Shown one piece after another: positions 16,959 through 25,539 of a DNA stretch of 64,000 nt (positions within the stretch are counted from its first letter, which is position 1; the number at the start of each line of letters is the position of its first letter). The stretch is taken from NCBI RefSeq assembly GCF_002013915.1, contig NZ_MBTF01000034.1, positions 1-64,000 on the forward strand, read 5' to 3'. A program made the position numbers and the translations under genes. Origin of the DNA: Mucilaginibacter pedocola (lineage in GTDB: Bacteria > Bacteroidota > Bacteroidia > Sphingobacteriales > Sphingobacteriaceae). Below the pieces are notes generated by a model. The model ran no database searches. It was not told the origin of the DNA and saw only the letters and a list, made by a program, of their open reading frames with translations.

Positions 16959-19022
16959 CTACACCTCCCCTTCTCTCTTCCTCAAAAACCACTCGGCACT
17001 TAGCAACACCACCAGCAGTGCGAATATCCATTTCAGGGATATCATATCGCTGTAGTGCTTGTCTTCGTAGGATACTGTTTTGATGTTCTCATTCTTGCGG
17101 ATGAGTTCGGCCAGTTTACCGATCTGTGCGGGCAGCAACATTTGCCCACCCGAGCGTTCTGCCATGGTTTTGAGCAGGCGGTGGTTGGCAGTACTTTGGC
17201 GCGCCTCCAGGTTAAGCTGTTTCACCGTAAGCTGCCCGTTGGCGGTGTATTGCTGCTTGCCATTTTTGGCCGTGGCCGAATAGCTGTATTCGCCCACCGG
17301 CAGCGTGCCTGCATTTAGCTGGTAGCTTTGCCCGCTGCGGGTAAACAAAAAACTATAGCTTTTGCCATTGCTGTTTTTAAGAGCAATGCGTACATCTGGG
17401 GTATTCACCAGTTCCAAGGCATCGTTATACAACTCGGCGTTCAGTAAAACATTCTCACCCTCGTCAAATACGTTTTTGGCGGGGTAAACCCTAAAGCGTT
17501 CGCGGTTAGCGTTGGCCGTTAGGTATTGCACGCATTGGCCAAACAGCTCTTCCATAGCGCTGTGGTTGCCATACTCGCGGTACTCTGCCAGTTGCCAGCG
17601 CCAAATGCCCTCGGCCGTAAGTACGCCTATGCGGCGGCCGCCCTCGTCGCCAAAAGCCAGCAGTGGGTAAGTAGTGGGCACATTGCCTATTTTCTGCCTC
17701 AGTAACACCGATGCGTTGGGTTGCGCTGAGTAAGTGCCATAGGCGGCCAATAAAGGCGGCAGTTTGGCAATTTTCTGTTGGGTAGAATCGCTTAGCGTAA
17801 AAGCCGTGAACGATGGCTGCGGCTGCGCGAATACCTCTTGCGTATCATCGCGGTTGGCGCTGGCCTGTACCACTTTCTGCGCGCGGTTAAATGCGGTTAC
17901 ATCCGCCTGTGTGCCGCCAATGAACCATAACGGTATTTTAGCTGCCAGCACCGGCTGCACCTTGGTATAGCTCCCGGCCGATAGCTGGTACAAAATAGCC
18001 ATACTGTAATCGCCGGTTATTAAAGTGCCGATATCCGCAACAAGGCTTGTCTTTACTTCAAAATTCTTGTTGCTCTCTACCGATTGCTTTATGGCGCTTA
18101 TATCGGGGTGCGGCCCATCATACAGCAGCAATATCTTCTGCCTTGCGTCCAGCACCTCCACATAAAAGGTTTCAGTATTATTTTGTACCGATAGCTCGTT
18201 CTTCAAGGGCGCAAGGCTTACAGTGAATTTGCGTACGCCTTTTTTATCGGCATTCAATTTTAACGGTATTACTTTTTTAAACGCCGGTGAGGTGATACGG
18301 ATGCTTTCGCTATGCACCTGCCGACCGTCTTCGGTAACGGTAAGTTGCATGTTATCGCCATTGCTTTGGTAGGCTTCGGCAAGTATCTCTACCTCAAAAT
18401 CGTTACCCAGGTAAGCTGTTTTATTATAGCTTACGTTGCCAATAAGCAAGTCGCGGCGCGGAGTGGTATCGCCAAGGGCTATGGTGTAAATGCTGGTTTT
18501 AATATTGCGGGCCTCGTATTGCGGGTCGGCACCCAGGTTGTAAAGGCCGTCGGTAGCCAATATTAAAGCACCAATGTTTTGGTTTACAAAGCGGGTGTTC
18601 AGTTGCTGCAGGGCCGATGATATATCGGTTTGCTTGCCATTGAAGGTGTTTGACAAACCATTGTGCAGGGCTTTATCGAAGTTGTACTCGTGCACCTCGT
18701 AGCCATCGCCAAGTTGTTGTTTAAGGGCATCGCCCCAATTATTGGGCAGCGAAGCACCGGGAAATAATTTTACCGATTCGGAATTATCCTGCGCTATCAG
18801 TATCAGCGGTTTCTGCGGCTGGTAACTTACCGATTTGATGAGCGGCGAAACCAGCAGCAAACCCAACAGCGTAACCACCACAGCACGCAGGGCGAACAGT
18901 CCGTAGCGCGCCGCCTTACCCAATTGCACCGGCTGGCGGTACATTAGCCAGGCATAAGCCAGCCCAAGCACAAAGCAGGCAGGCACCCACCACCCCGAAA
19001 CAGAACCCCAGGTGACAGACAT
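16959..19022 (-). CDS. VWA-like membrane protein with C-terminal TM helix
   Basis: A 687-residue inner-membrane protein. Two N-terminal helices (about residues 11-28 and 41-60) lead into a von Willebrand factor A-like domain: LILIAQDNSES carries a DxSxS MIDAS motif at 79-83, and LILATDGLYNLGADP gives the later MIDAS aspartate. A long beta-rich, Ig-like middle region follows, then a final helix (SLKWIFALLVVLLSAEWFL) and a short basic tail. This resembles BatA/BatB-type and other Bacteroidota VWA membrane proteins, with the large domain in the periplasm. A MoxR ATPase partner is not seen next to it. No enzymatic role is visible. Confidence 0.75.
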   Translation of the reverse strand: MSVTWGSVSGWWVPACFVLGLAYAWLMYRQPVQLGKAARYGLFALRAVVVTLLGLLLVSPLIKSVSYQPQKPLILIAQDNSESVKLFPGASLPNNWGDALKQQLGDGYEVHEYNFDKALHNGLSNTFNGKQTDISSALQQLNTRFVNQNIGALILATDGLYNLGADPQYEARNIKTSIYTIALGDTTPRRDLLIGNVSYNKTAYLGNDFEVEILAEAYQSNGDNMQLTVTEDGRQVHSESIRITSPAFKKVIPLKLNADKKGVRKFTVSLAPLKNELSVQNNTETFYVEVLDARQKILLLYDGPHPDISAIKQSVESNKNFEVKTSLVADIGTLITGDYSMAILYQLSAGSYTKVQPVLAAKIPLWFIGGTQADVTAFNRAQKVVQASANRDDTQEVFAQPQPSFTAFTLSDSTQQKIAKLPPLLAAYGTYSAQPNASVLLRQKIGNVPTTYPLLAFGDEGGRRIGVLTAEGIWRWQLAEYREYGNHSAMEELFGQCVQYLTANANRERFRVYPAKNVFDEGENVLLNAELYNDALELVNTPDVRIALKNSNGKSYSFLFTRSGQSYQLNAGTLPVGEYSYSATAKNGKQQYTANGQLTVKQLNLEARQSTANHRLLKTMAERSGGQMLLPAQIGKLAELIRKNENIKTVSYEDKHYSDMISLKWIFALLVVLLSAEWFLRKREGEV

Positions 19023-19104
19023 ATTAGCTAACGGTGAGTGGTGAATAGTGAGTAGTTCGCATTAAAACCATACCCGCAAAATGCGAAAATATTGTGGAAT
19101 GGGT

Positions 19105-19341
19105 TCAATTAATTTTAATGCGGATAGGCCCTTTAATGTTATCCACATCCACCGGCTGCCCTTTCTGCGTGATAATTACCTTGCCTGTTTTGTGCAAGTC
19201 AACAGCCGCATCCCTTACCTCTTGCATATGTTTACGCCAATTGGCAGGGAATAATTCGCGCGCTATCTCTGATGGGCAGGTGCTTTTATCGGGCCCGCGT
19301 TGGGTGGCTTTGGCGAGGATGGTTTGAGGGATGTTGGGCAT
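19105..19341 (-). CDS. DUF3253-type small protein
   Basis: A 78-residue protein matching the DUF3253 pattern: AKATQRGPDKSTCPSEIARE, then WRKHMQEVRDAAVDLHKTGK and VIITQKGQPVDVDNIKGPIR. The fold looks like a small winged helix. Members are uncharacterised and often stand alone, as here. It has no signal peptide and is presumably cytoplasmic. It is divergently arranged with the following plus-strand gene. Confidence 0.8.
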   Translation of the reverse strand: MPNIPQTILAKATQRGPDKSTCPSEIARELFPANWRKHMQEVRDAAVDLHKTGKVIITQKGQPVDVDNIKGPIRIKIN

Positions 19342-19405
19342 GAACCGATGAACAATTAAGCAAGGGAGTTGTTCATTAGTTGCCTCCTTACACTCCCTAA
19401 TTTAG

Positions 19406-19413
19406 TATGTTTG
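19406..19413 (+). promoter_or_regulatory. -7 element TATGTTTG with upstream TTG
   Basis: TATGTTTG is an exact TAnnTTTG match, 16 bp before the ATG at 19430. A TTG at 19380-19382 stands 23 bp upstream, a little far for a -33 element. Confidence 0.45.
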
Positions 19414-19429
19414 ATAAAACAGCAAACTT

Positions 19430-20059
19430 ATGACGAATAGTATTATAGCCATAAAAGGCGAACATCTTAACCGTGCAGCCGAGATATTTGAGGCGTTCGG
19501 GTATGTAGGCCAGCCCAATGATCTGAACTTCGGAAAATTAGAAGAACTGTACGCGTACTGCTCATCTAACATGGACAACTTTTCGGACCAGGAGATCAGC
19601 TTACGCGGAATTTGGCAGGATAACGGGTGGACCATCATCTTCGACCCTGAAACTATCGACTTTGCCAATGAGGAAGCCTTAAGCAAAATTTCCGGCTTAC
19701 TTGGTTCGGAAGTATTTACTTTCGTCATTCAGACTACTTCCGGTTCGTTCGGCTTTTCAAAATATGCCCCGACTAACCTGCGCTCTTTTTTCTCGAGCGG
19801 ACGCATAGTTGACCCTAACTACGGGACACCGTTGCCAGAAGAAGAAGGGTTAAATATCAACGAGCAGGTTTTTATTGACGATATTACCAGCCTTGCCGGC
19901 AAACTGGGAATAGACATTGAGGGCCAAAAAGCAAAAAACATTACCTTAAAACAATTAGGCTATAGCGATCAATTGAAGAAAGAACTGGAAGCTTTCGAAT
20001 CGCCAACGGAACAGCGATCGCCAACGGCGGAAGCCAAGCCCTGGTGGAAGTTTTGGTAG
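19430..20059 (+). CDS. cytoplasmic protein of unknown function with WWKFW tail
   Basis: A 209-residue acidic protein without signal peptide or membrane segment. I do not recognise the family. The first 120 residues look like an alpha/beta domain (GWTIIFDPETIDF, EVFTFVIQTTSGSFGFSKY) in a style seen in SMI1/immunity-type proteins, which is a weak resemblance only. The last 20 residues are a Pro/Ser/Thr-rich linker ending in the aromatic peptide PWWKFW, suggesting a docking tail. It has an exact -7 element. No toxin gene is adjacent. Confidence 0.7.
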   Translation: MTNSIIAIKGEHLNRAAEIFEAFGYVGQPNDLNFGKLEELYAYCSSNMDNFSDQEISLRGIWQDNGWTIIFDPETIDFANEEALSKISGLLGSEVFTFVIQTTSGSFGFSKYAPTNLRSFFSSGRIVDPNYGTPLPEEEGLNINEQVFIDDITSLAGKLGIDIEGQKAKNITLKQLGYSDQLKKELEAFESPTEQRSPTAEAKPWWKFW

Positions 20060-20182
20060 GCGTTGAGGCTTAATTATTTTCGTCGGGTTCCTCCACGTAT
20101 TTAATTCCACGCGCCACGAAAAAGCACCGCCTCATCAGGCATCCACGCCTGGATGGACGCGTGCAATTGTTGGGTACCAAAC

Positions 20183-20217
20183 AAAAAAGCCAAAAGCTAT
20201 TACTAACTTTTGGCTTA
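20183..20217 (-). terminator. intrinsic terminator of fabG
   Basis: The stem AGCCAAAAG (20188-20196) pairs perfectly with CTTTTGGCT (20207-20215). Read on the minus strand the stem is followed by TTTTTTG, right after the fabG stop. An A/T run on the other side is weaker. Confidence 0.75.
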
Positions 20218-20259
20218 AATATTTCTTCTTTAGACTTTCAGCTTCAGGCTTACAGCTTA

Positions 20260-21003
20260 TTAGAGCATCCCGCCGTCAACAGGTATTACCTGCCCGGTGA
20301 TGTACGCTGCCATATCCGATGCCAGGAAAACGCAGGCGTTAGCTACGTCTTCTACTTCGCCGGCACGTTTCAATGGTATACCCGCTGCCCAGCCTTCTAC
20401 CACTTTAGGGTCTAAAACGTCGGTCATTTCAGTGCGGATAAAGCCCGGGGCCACCACATTGGTACGGATACCGCGTGAACCTAATTCTTTGGCTACCGAT
20501 TTAGAAAAACCTATTATACCTGCTTTTGAAGCCGCGTAATTGGCCTGGCCGGCGTTACCCTGCACACCCACTACCGAACTCATGTTGATGAACACACCCT
20601 GGCGTGCTTTCATCATAATTTTAGAAGCCGCTTTGGTTACGTTGAATATAGATTTCAGGTTCACGTCCAACACTTCGTCCCATGCTTCTTCGGTCATGCG
20701 CATCAGCAGGCCGTCTTTGGTAATACCCGCGTTGTTTACTACGATATCCAGTTTGCCAAAATCAGCAACAATATCATTAACCAATTTATCGGCCTCGTCA
20801 AATTTCGAAGCATCGCTGCGGTAACCTTTTACCTGTGTGCCAAAGCTTTGCAGTTCGGCCTCCAGCGCCTGCCCTTTTTCTACCGACGATAGGTAGGTGA
20901 AAGCCACATTAGCGCCGTGCTCGGCAAATTTCTCCGCTATTTTACGGCCTATACCTTTAGACGCACCTGTGATCAGCGCGGTTTTTCCTTCTAATAATTT
21001 CAT
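20260..21003 (-). CDS. fabG: 3-oxoacyl-[acyl-carrier-protein] reductase FabG
   Basis: NADPH-dependent reduction of 3-oxoacyl-ACP in fatty-acid elongation. A 247-residue classical short-chain dehydrogenase with the cofactor loop TGASKGIGR near the N-terminus, DIVVNNAG, the catalytic Ser of INMSSVVG and the YAASK motif (Tyr and Lys), plus GFIRTEMTD and the C-terminal GQVIPVDGGML characteristic of FabG. It is monocistronic with a good terminator and is not beside acpP or fabF, which is common in Bacteroidota. Another SDR specificity is possible but less likely. Confidence 0.9.
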   Translation of the reverse strand: MKLLEGKTALITGASKGIGRKIAEKFAEHGANVAFTYLSSVEKGQALEAELQSFGTQVKGYRSDASKFDEADKLVNDIVADFGKLDIVVNNAGITKDGLLMRMTEEAWDEVLDVNLKSIFNVTKAASKIMMKARQGVFINMSSVVGVQGNAGQANYAASKAGIIGFSKSVAKELGSRGIRTNVVAPGFIRTEMTDVLDPKVVEGWAAGIPLKRAGEVEDVANACVFLASDMAAYITGQVIPVDGGML

Positions 21004-21039
21004 AATTTAAGTATGAGTTTATGGTTGGCGAAGGTAGCG

Positions 21040-21175
21040 AATAAGTTAGAAAGTCTAAAGTGTTGAGTTGGAAGTCTCAAGTGATGCGTCAAAAGCCCCA
21101 AGTCTAAAACAATTGAGCGGGCTCAATACACACGTAACTTCTTTACTTCAGACTAAAAACTTCAGACCTCCGACT
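21040..21175. repeat. degenerate AGTCTAAAG/CTTCAGACT repeat
   Basis: The stretch is built of AGTCTAAAG, AAGTCTCAAG, AAGTCTAAAA on one side and TTCAGACTAAA, TTCAGACCTCC on the other, giving scattered complementary pieces. It fills the whole gap between fabG and the frameshifted gene. Confidence 0.45.
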
Positions 21176-21562
21176 CAATCAGCGTCTCTCACCCAGGGCA
21201 CTTCGCCGGTGAAATGAATGGTACTGTCGGCTTCGTCGACTTTAAAATCCCAGCGGATGGTGTCTTTGGCATTGTGATGCACGTCCGAGCAGGTAATGGA
21301 AATGTATGCCGAAACTGCATTTGCAAAAGCCTGTTTTGGTATCAGCGTTAAAGCCACTGTCCGTAATATCAAAATGTTTTACCTCGGGCGAGCCGCCGTC
21401 TTTGTTGTGATAGGCTACCAGGCCTTCGCACATCAGCCAATAGTTATGCGTGCCTGGTTCGCCGAAAAGTTGTTTTAAAAACTCGGCAATGTTTATTTGC
21501 CCTTTAGCCAACTGAACGAACAAACCCTGAGCTATGGGCAGCGAGAACTTTTCTCCCATCAT
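21175..21562 (-). pseudogene. frameshifted gene of unknown function
   Basis: Two overlapping minus-strand frames together give one plausible protein of about 129 residues. Frame 1 (from ATG 21562 or 21559) reads to DITDSGFNADTK; frame 2 continues QAFANAVSAYISITCSDV through VDEADSTIHFTGEVPWVRDAD. Deleting one base in the TTTT run at 21334-21337 (AAAA on the coding strand) joins them cleanly. In the unshifted frame the tail turns Cys/His-rich and implausible. The start overlaps the stop of the upstream gene (TAATG), so it is the second gene of an operon. Either a real mutation or a sequencing error; the family is not recognised. Confidence 0.65.
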
Positions 21563-22086
21563 TAGTAGCCGATATATTTTTTAGGGATGGGGTTGGTTTT
21601 GCTTTCGCCATCATAAAACCAGCCTATTATCCAAAATCGGGTTCCATCGTTGTAAAGTTCGATGCTGTTAATGCCGCGTTCTATCACGGGGCCATCAGCA
21701 GTATTACGGCTTTCGTAAGTACTCCATACATGGTAAATACCGCCGAATTGCTCCACCTTGCGGCCTATCTCCTGTTCTACAAAACCATCTTTGGCAAGAA
21801 ACTCGTCGCTGCTTTTGTGGAAGTCTTTCAGGGTTAAATATTCTAGCGCTTTGCCGCCGTCTTTCTTGGGGCGGATGTAGCCGCAGCGCGCATCGGGTAT
21901 GTGCAGGCAGCTATCGCGTTGGTAGCTGGGTTTCTCGCCTTTTTTAACGGTGACTACATCGTAAAAGGCTTTAATGATGCCATCGAGCGTGCCTACATTA
22001 TCGCCGTATTGGGTTTTCACCTGTGCCGATGCCGGGCTGATGGAGGCTATGCTGGTTAGTAGCGCAAGGAAAAATATCTTCTTCAT
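21562..22086 (-). CDS. exported NTF2/SnoaL-like fold protein
   Basis: A 174-residue secreted protein. The signal peptide MKKIFFLALLTSIASISPAS is cleaved about SAQ. The mature protein has the NTF2-like layout: an N-terminal helix (LDGIIKAFYDVVTV), a beta-rich core (FGGIYHVWSTYESR, RGINSIELYNDGTRFWIIGWFYD) and a terminal KYIGY. Such proteins bind small ligands or serve as scaffolds. Two cysteines (SCLHIPDARC) could form a disulphide. Its stop overlaps the start of the frameshifted downstream gene by one base. Confidence 0.75.
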   Translation of the reverse strand: MKKIFFLALLTSIASISPASAQVKTQYGDNVGTLDGIIKAFYDVVTVKKGEKPSYQRDSCLHIPDARCGYIRPKKDGGKALEYLTLKDFHKSSDEFLAKDGFVEQEIGRKVEQFGGIYHVWSTYESRNTADGPVIERGINSIELYNDGTRFWIIGWFYDGESKTNPIPKKYIGY

Positions 22087-22135
22087 TTGGATGCGGTTTT
22101 GATATGGCTAAGATAGTATATTCGTTAAATTGAAT

Positions 22136-22768
22136 ATGCGAAACCTTGCCTTACTACTTTGTTTTTTAATGCTTGTCGCCTGCGACACTAAAAACCGTCG
22201 CAAGGAACAATTATTGCAAGCCAAATTAGCTAAATTGCGCCTGGCGGCCGACTTTAAACCTCTCGACGAAGCAGAAGCATACGACTTTATAAACCGCTAC
22301 TATTTACCCCGGCTGGATACATTGCCTTACAAAGGCAAAATTTACATTCATCCGCTGCAGGGAAAAGACTTTGACGCAATCTTTAAGACAGAAAGCCTGA
22401 AACTCACACAAGACACCCAAGGTATAAAAAAGCACCCGGACGAGGTAATTTTACCCGCTCCACCCGGTTTTTATGATACTACCCGTACATGGGACGCAAA
22501 AAGGTTTCGAAATATCCGGGTGATACCCGATTCTTTGATCGTGAGTACGAGCATAAGGGGGGATGATCTTACAGAGCGCCTTAAATTATGGCGAAAAAGA
22601 TTTGAATGGGGATATGTCTCGATCTCTTATCCGCAGTATAATCCACATACCAAAATACTTGTTCTCAGAGAGTGGATAGAAAACGGAGACTGGTGCGGCA
22701 CCGGCCGCGAGCAGGAATTTTGGTTCAAGAAAACACCTGGTGGCTGGCGCATACTGTCGAGGAATTAA
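22136..22768 (+). CDS. predicted lipoprotein of unknown function
   Basis: A 210-residue lipoprotein. ATG 22136 begins MRNLALLLCFLMLVAC, with a lipobox (LVAC) and an Asp after the cysteine, followed by a basic coiled segment (KNRRKEQLLQAKLAKLR). A TTG two codons earlier is in frame but less likely. The TATATTCG at 22117-22124 is a near match to the -7 consensus. The mature part is beta-rich (VSISYPQYN, KILVLREWIENG) and ends RILSRN. No family recognised. The stop is 5 bp from the convergent gene. Confidence 0.72.
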   Translation: MRNLALLLCFLMLVACDTKNRRKEQLLQAKLAKLRLAADFKPLDEAEAYDFINRYYLPRLDTLPYKGKIYIHPLQGKDFDAIFKTESLKLTQDTQGIKKHPDEVILPAPPGFYDTTRTWDAKRFRNIRVIPDSLIVSTSIRGDDLTERLKLWRKRFEWGYVSISYPQYNPHTKILVLREWIENGDWCGTGREQEFWFKKTPGGWRILSRN

Positions 22769-22773
22769 AACTA

Positions 22774-23172
22774 CTAATAAACCAATGCCAGGGGCCCATC
22801 TTTAGCCACTAACACCGATGAACCCGGCATGGCACCGGGCAACAGTTCGGCTATAAATTTGCCGTGCAGCAAAACTGCCACCTCAATATCGCCTTCTTTG
22901 CTTTCGTCCCATTCGCAGGTAATGTCCGCTTCTGTGCTCATTGGTGTTACGGCTGTATCGGATTTGAGGTATTCCGCAGGATTCAGGGCTGGCCCATCGT
23001 CGGTATTCAGAAAAGAAACAGTTGGTGCAGGCAGGCGGTTGTACAGCCACACATCAGATACAACATCATCATAAAACGTAAGGTAGGCATAAGCCACCCT
23101 GCCGTCGTCCTCTATTTTCAGGGCGTAGGCCTTATCGAAGGGGCAGGGTATGTTAATACTAAATTGCGGCAT
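22774..23172 (-). CDS. cytoplasmic protein of unknown function, operon with CWC protein
   Basis: A 132-residue acidic protein without signal peptide. It is predicted beta-rich (YAYLTFYDDVVSDVWLYNRL, DIEVAVLLHGKFIAELLPG). The phrases PAPTVSFLNTDDGPALNPAEY and DITCEWDES may identify a family, but I do not recognise one. It starts 3 bp after the stop of the zinc-ribbon CWC gene, so the two are almost certainly translated together. Confidence 0.7.
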   Translation of the reverse strand: MPQFSINIPCPFDKAYALKIEDDGRVAYAYLTFYDDVVSDVWLYNRLPAPTVSFLNTDDGPALNPAEYLKSDTAVTPMSTEADITCEWDESKEGDIEVAVLLHGKFIAELLPGAMPGSSVLVAKDGPLALVY

Positions 23173-23175
23173 GGC

Positions 23176-23382
23176 TTACAGATTTTCCTGGTATTCTTTC
23201 TGTAGTTCTAAAAGGCAATTGGCGCAGAGGCAGCCATCGTATAATTCGCTTACATATTGCACCTCGTTTATACTCAATTGCACGGTACTGCACTGGCATT
23301 TGGTGTAGGCATTAGCCTTACACTCGAACGGGTTTTGGCAACGTTCGCAATGCAGTACTTCGTGTTTCGCTGAGGTGATCAT
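23176..23382 (-). CDS. cysteine-rich CWC-type zinc-ribbon protein
   Basis: A 68-residue protein. Cysteines are arranged as CERCQNPFEC, then KCQCSTVQL and, after a spacer, CLCANCLLEL, which is the Cys_rich_CWC pattern of a small zinc-binding protein of unknown role. I start it at ATG 23382 (MITSAKHEVLHCERC), not at the in-frame TTG at 23397. It is the first gene of a two-gene unit. Members are short and widespread in Proteobacteria and Bacteroidota. Confidence 0.8.
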   Translation of the reverse strand: MITSAKHEVLHCERCQNPFECKANAYTKCQCSTVQLSINEVQYVSELYDGCLCANCLLELQKEYQENL

Positions 23383-23513
23383 GTTGTGAGTCCGCAAGTC
23401 CGAAAAGTCGGGAAGTCCGGAAGAAATATTTTTGTTCGAAGGTCGGAAAGATAAACGGGGATTTTATCACCGTAAGGTAAAAGGAAGATGGTGCGCCTGT
23501 GTGATGGTTATTA

Positions 23514-23739
23514 GGTGGCACCTACGGAGCCGGGTTTCCGATTCCCCCAATTTACAAACACGGTACTCCTAACGGAGTGGGGAATGTAGCAAAATAAACG
23601 CTGTGGGCGTCATAAGAGGAGGGTATCATATTTAAATCAGCCCGCCAAACGCTAAATTAGCGCCGGCTAACACCCCAGCGGGGTATCGTGTTTATAGCAA
23701 CCCAATCCATTAGTTCTTAAGGCTCCGTTAGGTGCCGCC
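23514..23739. repeat. 226-bp palindrome-rich element with 18-19 bp inverted ends
   Basis: The left end GGTGGCACCTACGGAGCC (23514-23531) and the right end GGCTCCGTTAGGTGCCGCC (23721-23739) are inverted repeats apart from one mismatch and one gap. Inside lie ACTCCTAACGGAGT (23565-23578), CGCTAAATTAGCG (23650-23662) and ACCCCAGCGGGGT (23672-23684). The whole 450-bp gap 23383-23832 holds no gene: the left part is degenerate AGTCCG repeat, the middle is this element, and the right part is a promoter. Confidence 0.72.
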
Positions 23740-23803
23740 TACTTTGCGCAACTCGGCACAACATTATTTTCATTCCACAATTGCCTTAAGCCTTCAGAAT
23801 AAC

Positions 23804-23811
23804 TATTTTGC
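23804..23811 (+). promoter_or_regulatory. promoter TTG-N20-TATTTTGC for the sulfatase operon
   Basis: TATTTTGC, with TTG at 23781-23783 spaced by 20 bp, lies 21 bp before the sulfatase ATG. Spacing is right for the Bacteroidota -33/-7 pair; the -7 is a one-gap variant of TAnnTTTG. Confidence 0.45.
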
Positions 23812-23832
23812 AGCCACTACCAATACCTGCTT

Positions 23833-25527
23833 ATGAGAAAAGTCTTCGCTGCATTGCTGCCCGCTGTTGTTTTAATTTCGGGGAGCTTTACCACCATTAA
23901 GCCCAAACCCGTAAAGGCAAAAGCCCAACGCCCCAACATCGTGGTGATACTGGCGGATGACCTCGGTTTTTCGGACATTGGCTGCTATGGCGGCGAAATA
24001 CATACACCTAATATCGATTACCTGGCCAAAAATGGCTTGCGTTACCGTCAATTCTACAATACCTCGCGCTGCTGCCCTTCACGTGCATCGCTGCTTACGG
24101 GTCTGTACAATCACCGCGCCGGCATTGGCGAAATGACGGATGCCGAAGACGCCCCCGGCTACAAGGGCCACCTCGCCGAAAATACCGTTACCCTTGCCGA
24201 AGTACTTAAAAGTGCCGGTTACCAAACGGGTATGGTGGGCAAATGGCACGTATCTAACACCACGGTGCAAAGCACACCGCAGACCCAGCAGGCATGGCTG
24301 AACCACCAGGCCACCTATGGCGATTATTCGCCGCTGGCTCAATACCCTACCAACCGCGGCTTCGATAAATACTACGGCAACATTTGGGGCGTGGTAGATT
24401 TTTTTGACCCGTTCAGCCTGGTTAATGGCACTAAACCCGTTACCGAAGTACCCAAAGGCTATTACCATACCGATGCGATAAACGATACCGCTTCTGCCTA
24501 TATCAAAGGTTTCGCCAAGGCAAAACAGCCCTTCTTTTTATATGTGGCACACACCGCGCCCCACTGGCCGCTGATGGCCTTGCCGCAAGACATTGAGAAA
24601 TATAAAGACACCTATAAAGTTGGCTGGGATAAAATTCGCGAAGCACGCTATAAACGCATGGTGGCTATGGGGCTCATCGACCCTAAAACCACCAAATTAT
24701 CACCCCGCTGGAAACCCGAACTCACCTGGGATGCCAACCCCGATAAAGAATGGGACGCCCGCGCCATGGCCGTTCACGCTGCCATGATAGACCGTATGGA
24801 TCAGGGCATAGGCCGCATTATGGCCACGCTGAAAGCCACCGGGCAACTGGATAATACCATCATCGTCTTCCTGTCGGATAATGGCGCCAGTCCCGAAAAT
24901 TGTACCGCCTACGGCCCCGGTTTCGACCGCCCCGACCAAACCCGCGACGGACGCAAGATCGTTTACGATATGAATAAAAAGGTGTTACCGGGCGATGAAC
25001 TATCTTATGCTTCTATAGGGCCGCGCTGGGCCAACGTGGCTAATACGCCTTATCAATTTGCCAAGGCCGATTCGTACGAGGGCGGGGTGCATACACCTAT
25101 GATAGCCTTTTGGCCAAAAGGCATTACTGCCAACAAAGGCGGCTACAGCAACCAGCTTGGCCACGTGATGGACTTTATGAGCACATTTGTTCAACTGGCG
25201 GGTGCCAAATATCCGACTACTTACAACGGGCGCGGTATCAGCGCTACAGATGGCATAAGCCTTGCGCCATCGTTCAGCGGCGGTAATAAGGGGCACAACG
25301 CTTTGTTCAATGAACATTTCGGCGCGCGCTACGCCCGTGTTGATAATTGGAAGGCCGTAGCGAAAGGCAACGAGAAAGAATGGCACCTATACGACCTGGC
25401 TACCGACCGCACCGAACTGAACGACCTTGCCGCAAACAACCCCGGTAAAGTAAAAGAGCTGGACAGCCTGTGGAACAATTGGGCAAAGGCCAACAACGTG
25501 TTCCCGAAACCTAAAAAAGGCAAATAA
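23833..25527 (+). CDS. exported arylsulfatase-family sulfatase
   Basis: Hydrolyses sulfate esters, probably on a glycan, in the periplasm. A signal peptide (about residues 1-22) precedes NIVVILADDLGFSDIGCYGG, whose two Asp bind calcium. The formylglycine signature C80-C-P-S-R84 followed by ASLLTG is intact, so Cys80 should be oxidised to formylglycine by an anaerobic or FGE-type maturase that is not encoded here. Other landmarks are VGKWHV, FFLYVAHTAPHWPL, FLSDNGASPEN and the C-terminal EWHLYDLATDRTELNDLA. 564 residues is normal for the family. A probable glycosidase follows 12 bp later, so the pair likely attacks a sulfated sugar. Confidence 0.93.
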   Translation: MRKVFAALLPAVVLISGSFTTIKPKPVKAKAQRPNIVVILADDLGFSDIGCYGGEIHTPNIDYLAKNGLRYRQFYNTSRCCPSRASLLTGLYNHRAGIGEMTDAEDAPGYKGHLAENTVTLAEVLKSAGYQTGMVGKWHVSNTTVQSTPQTQQAWLNHQATYGDYSPLAQYPTNRGFDKYYGNIWGVVDFFDPFSLVNGTKPVTEVPKGYYHTDAINDTASAYIKGFAKAKQPFFLYVAHTAPHWPLMALPQDIEKYKDTYKVGWDKIREARYKRMVAMGLIDPKTTKLSPRWKPELTWDANPDKEWDARAMAVHAAMIDRMDQGIGRIMATLKATGQLDNTIIVFLSDNGASPENCTAYGPGFDRPDQTRDGRKIVYDMNKKVLPGDELSYASIGPRWANVANTPYQFAKADSYEGGVHTPMIAFWPKGITANKGGYSNQLGHVMDFMSTFVQLAGAKYPTTYNGRGISATDGISLAPSFSGGNKGHNALFNEHFGARYARVDNWKAVAKGNEKEWHLYDLATDRTELNDLAANNPGKVKELDSLWNNWAKANNVFPKPKKGK

Positions 25528-25539
25528 CCTATCACCAAT

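Noticed and set aside
21175..21562. Programmed ribosomal frameshift
   Set aside because: Only a four-base run and no slippery heptamer or downstream structure was seen; mutation or read error is simpler.
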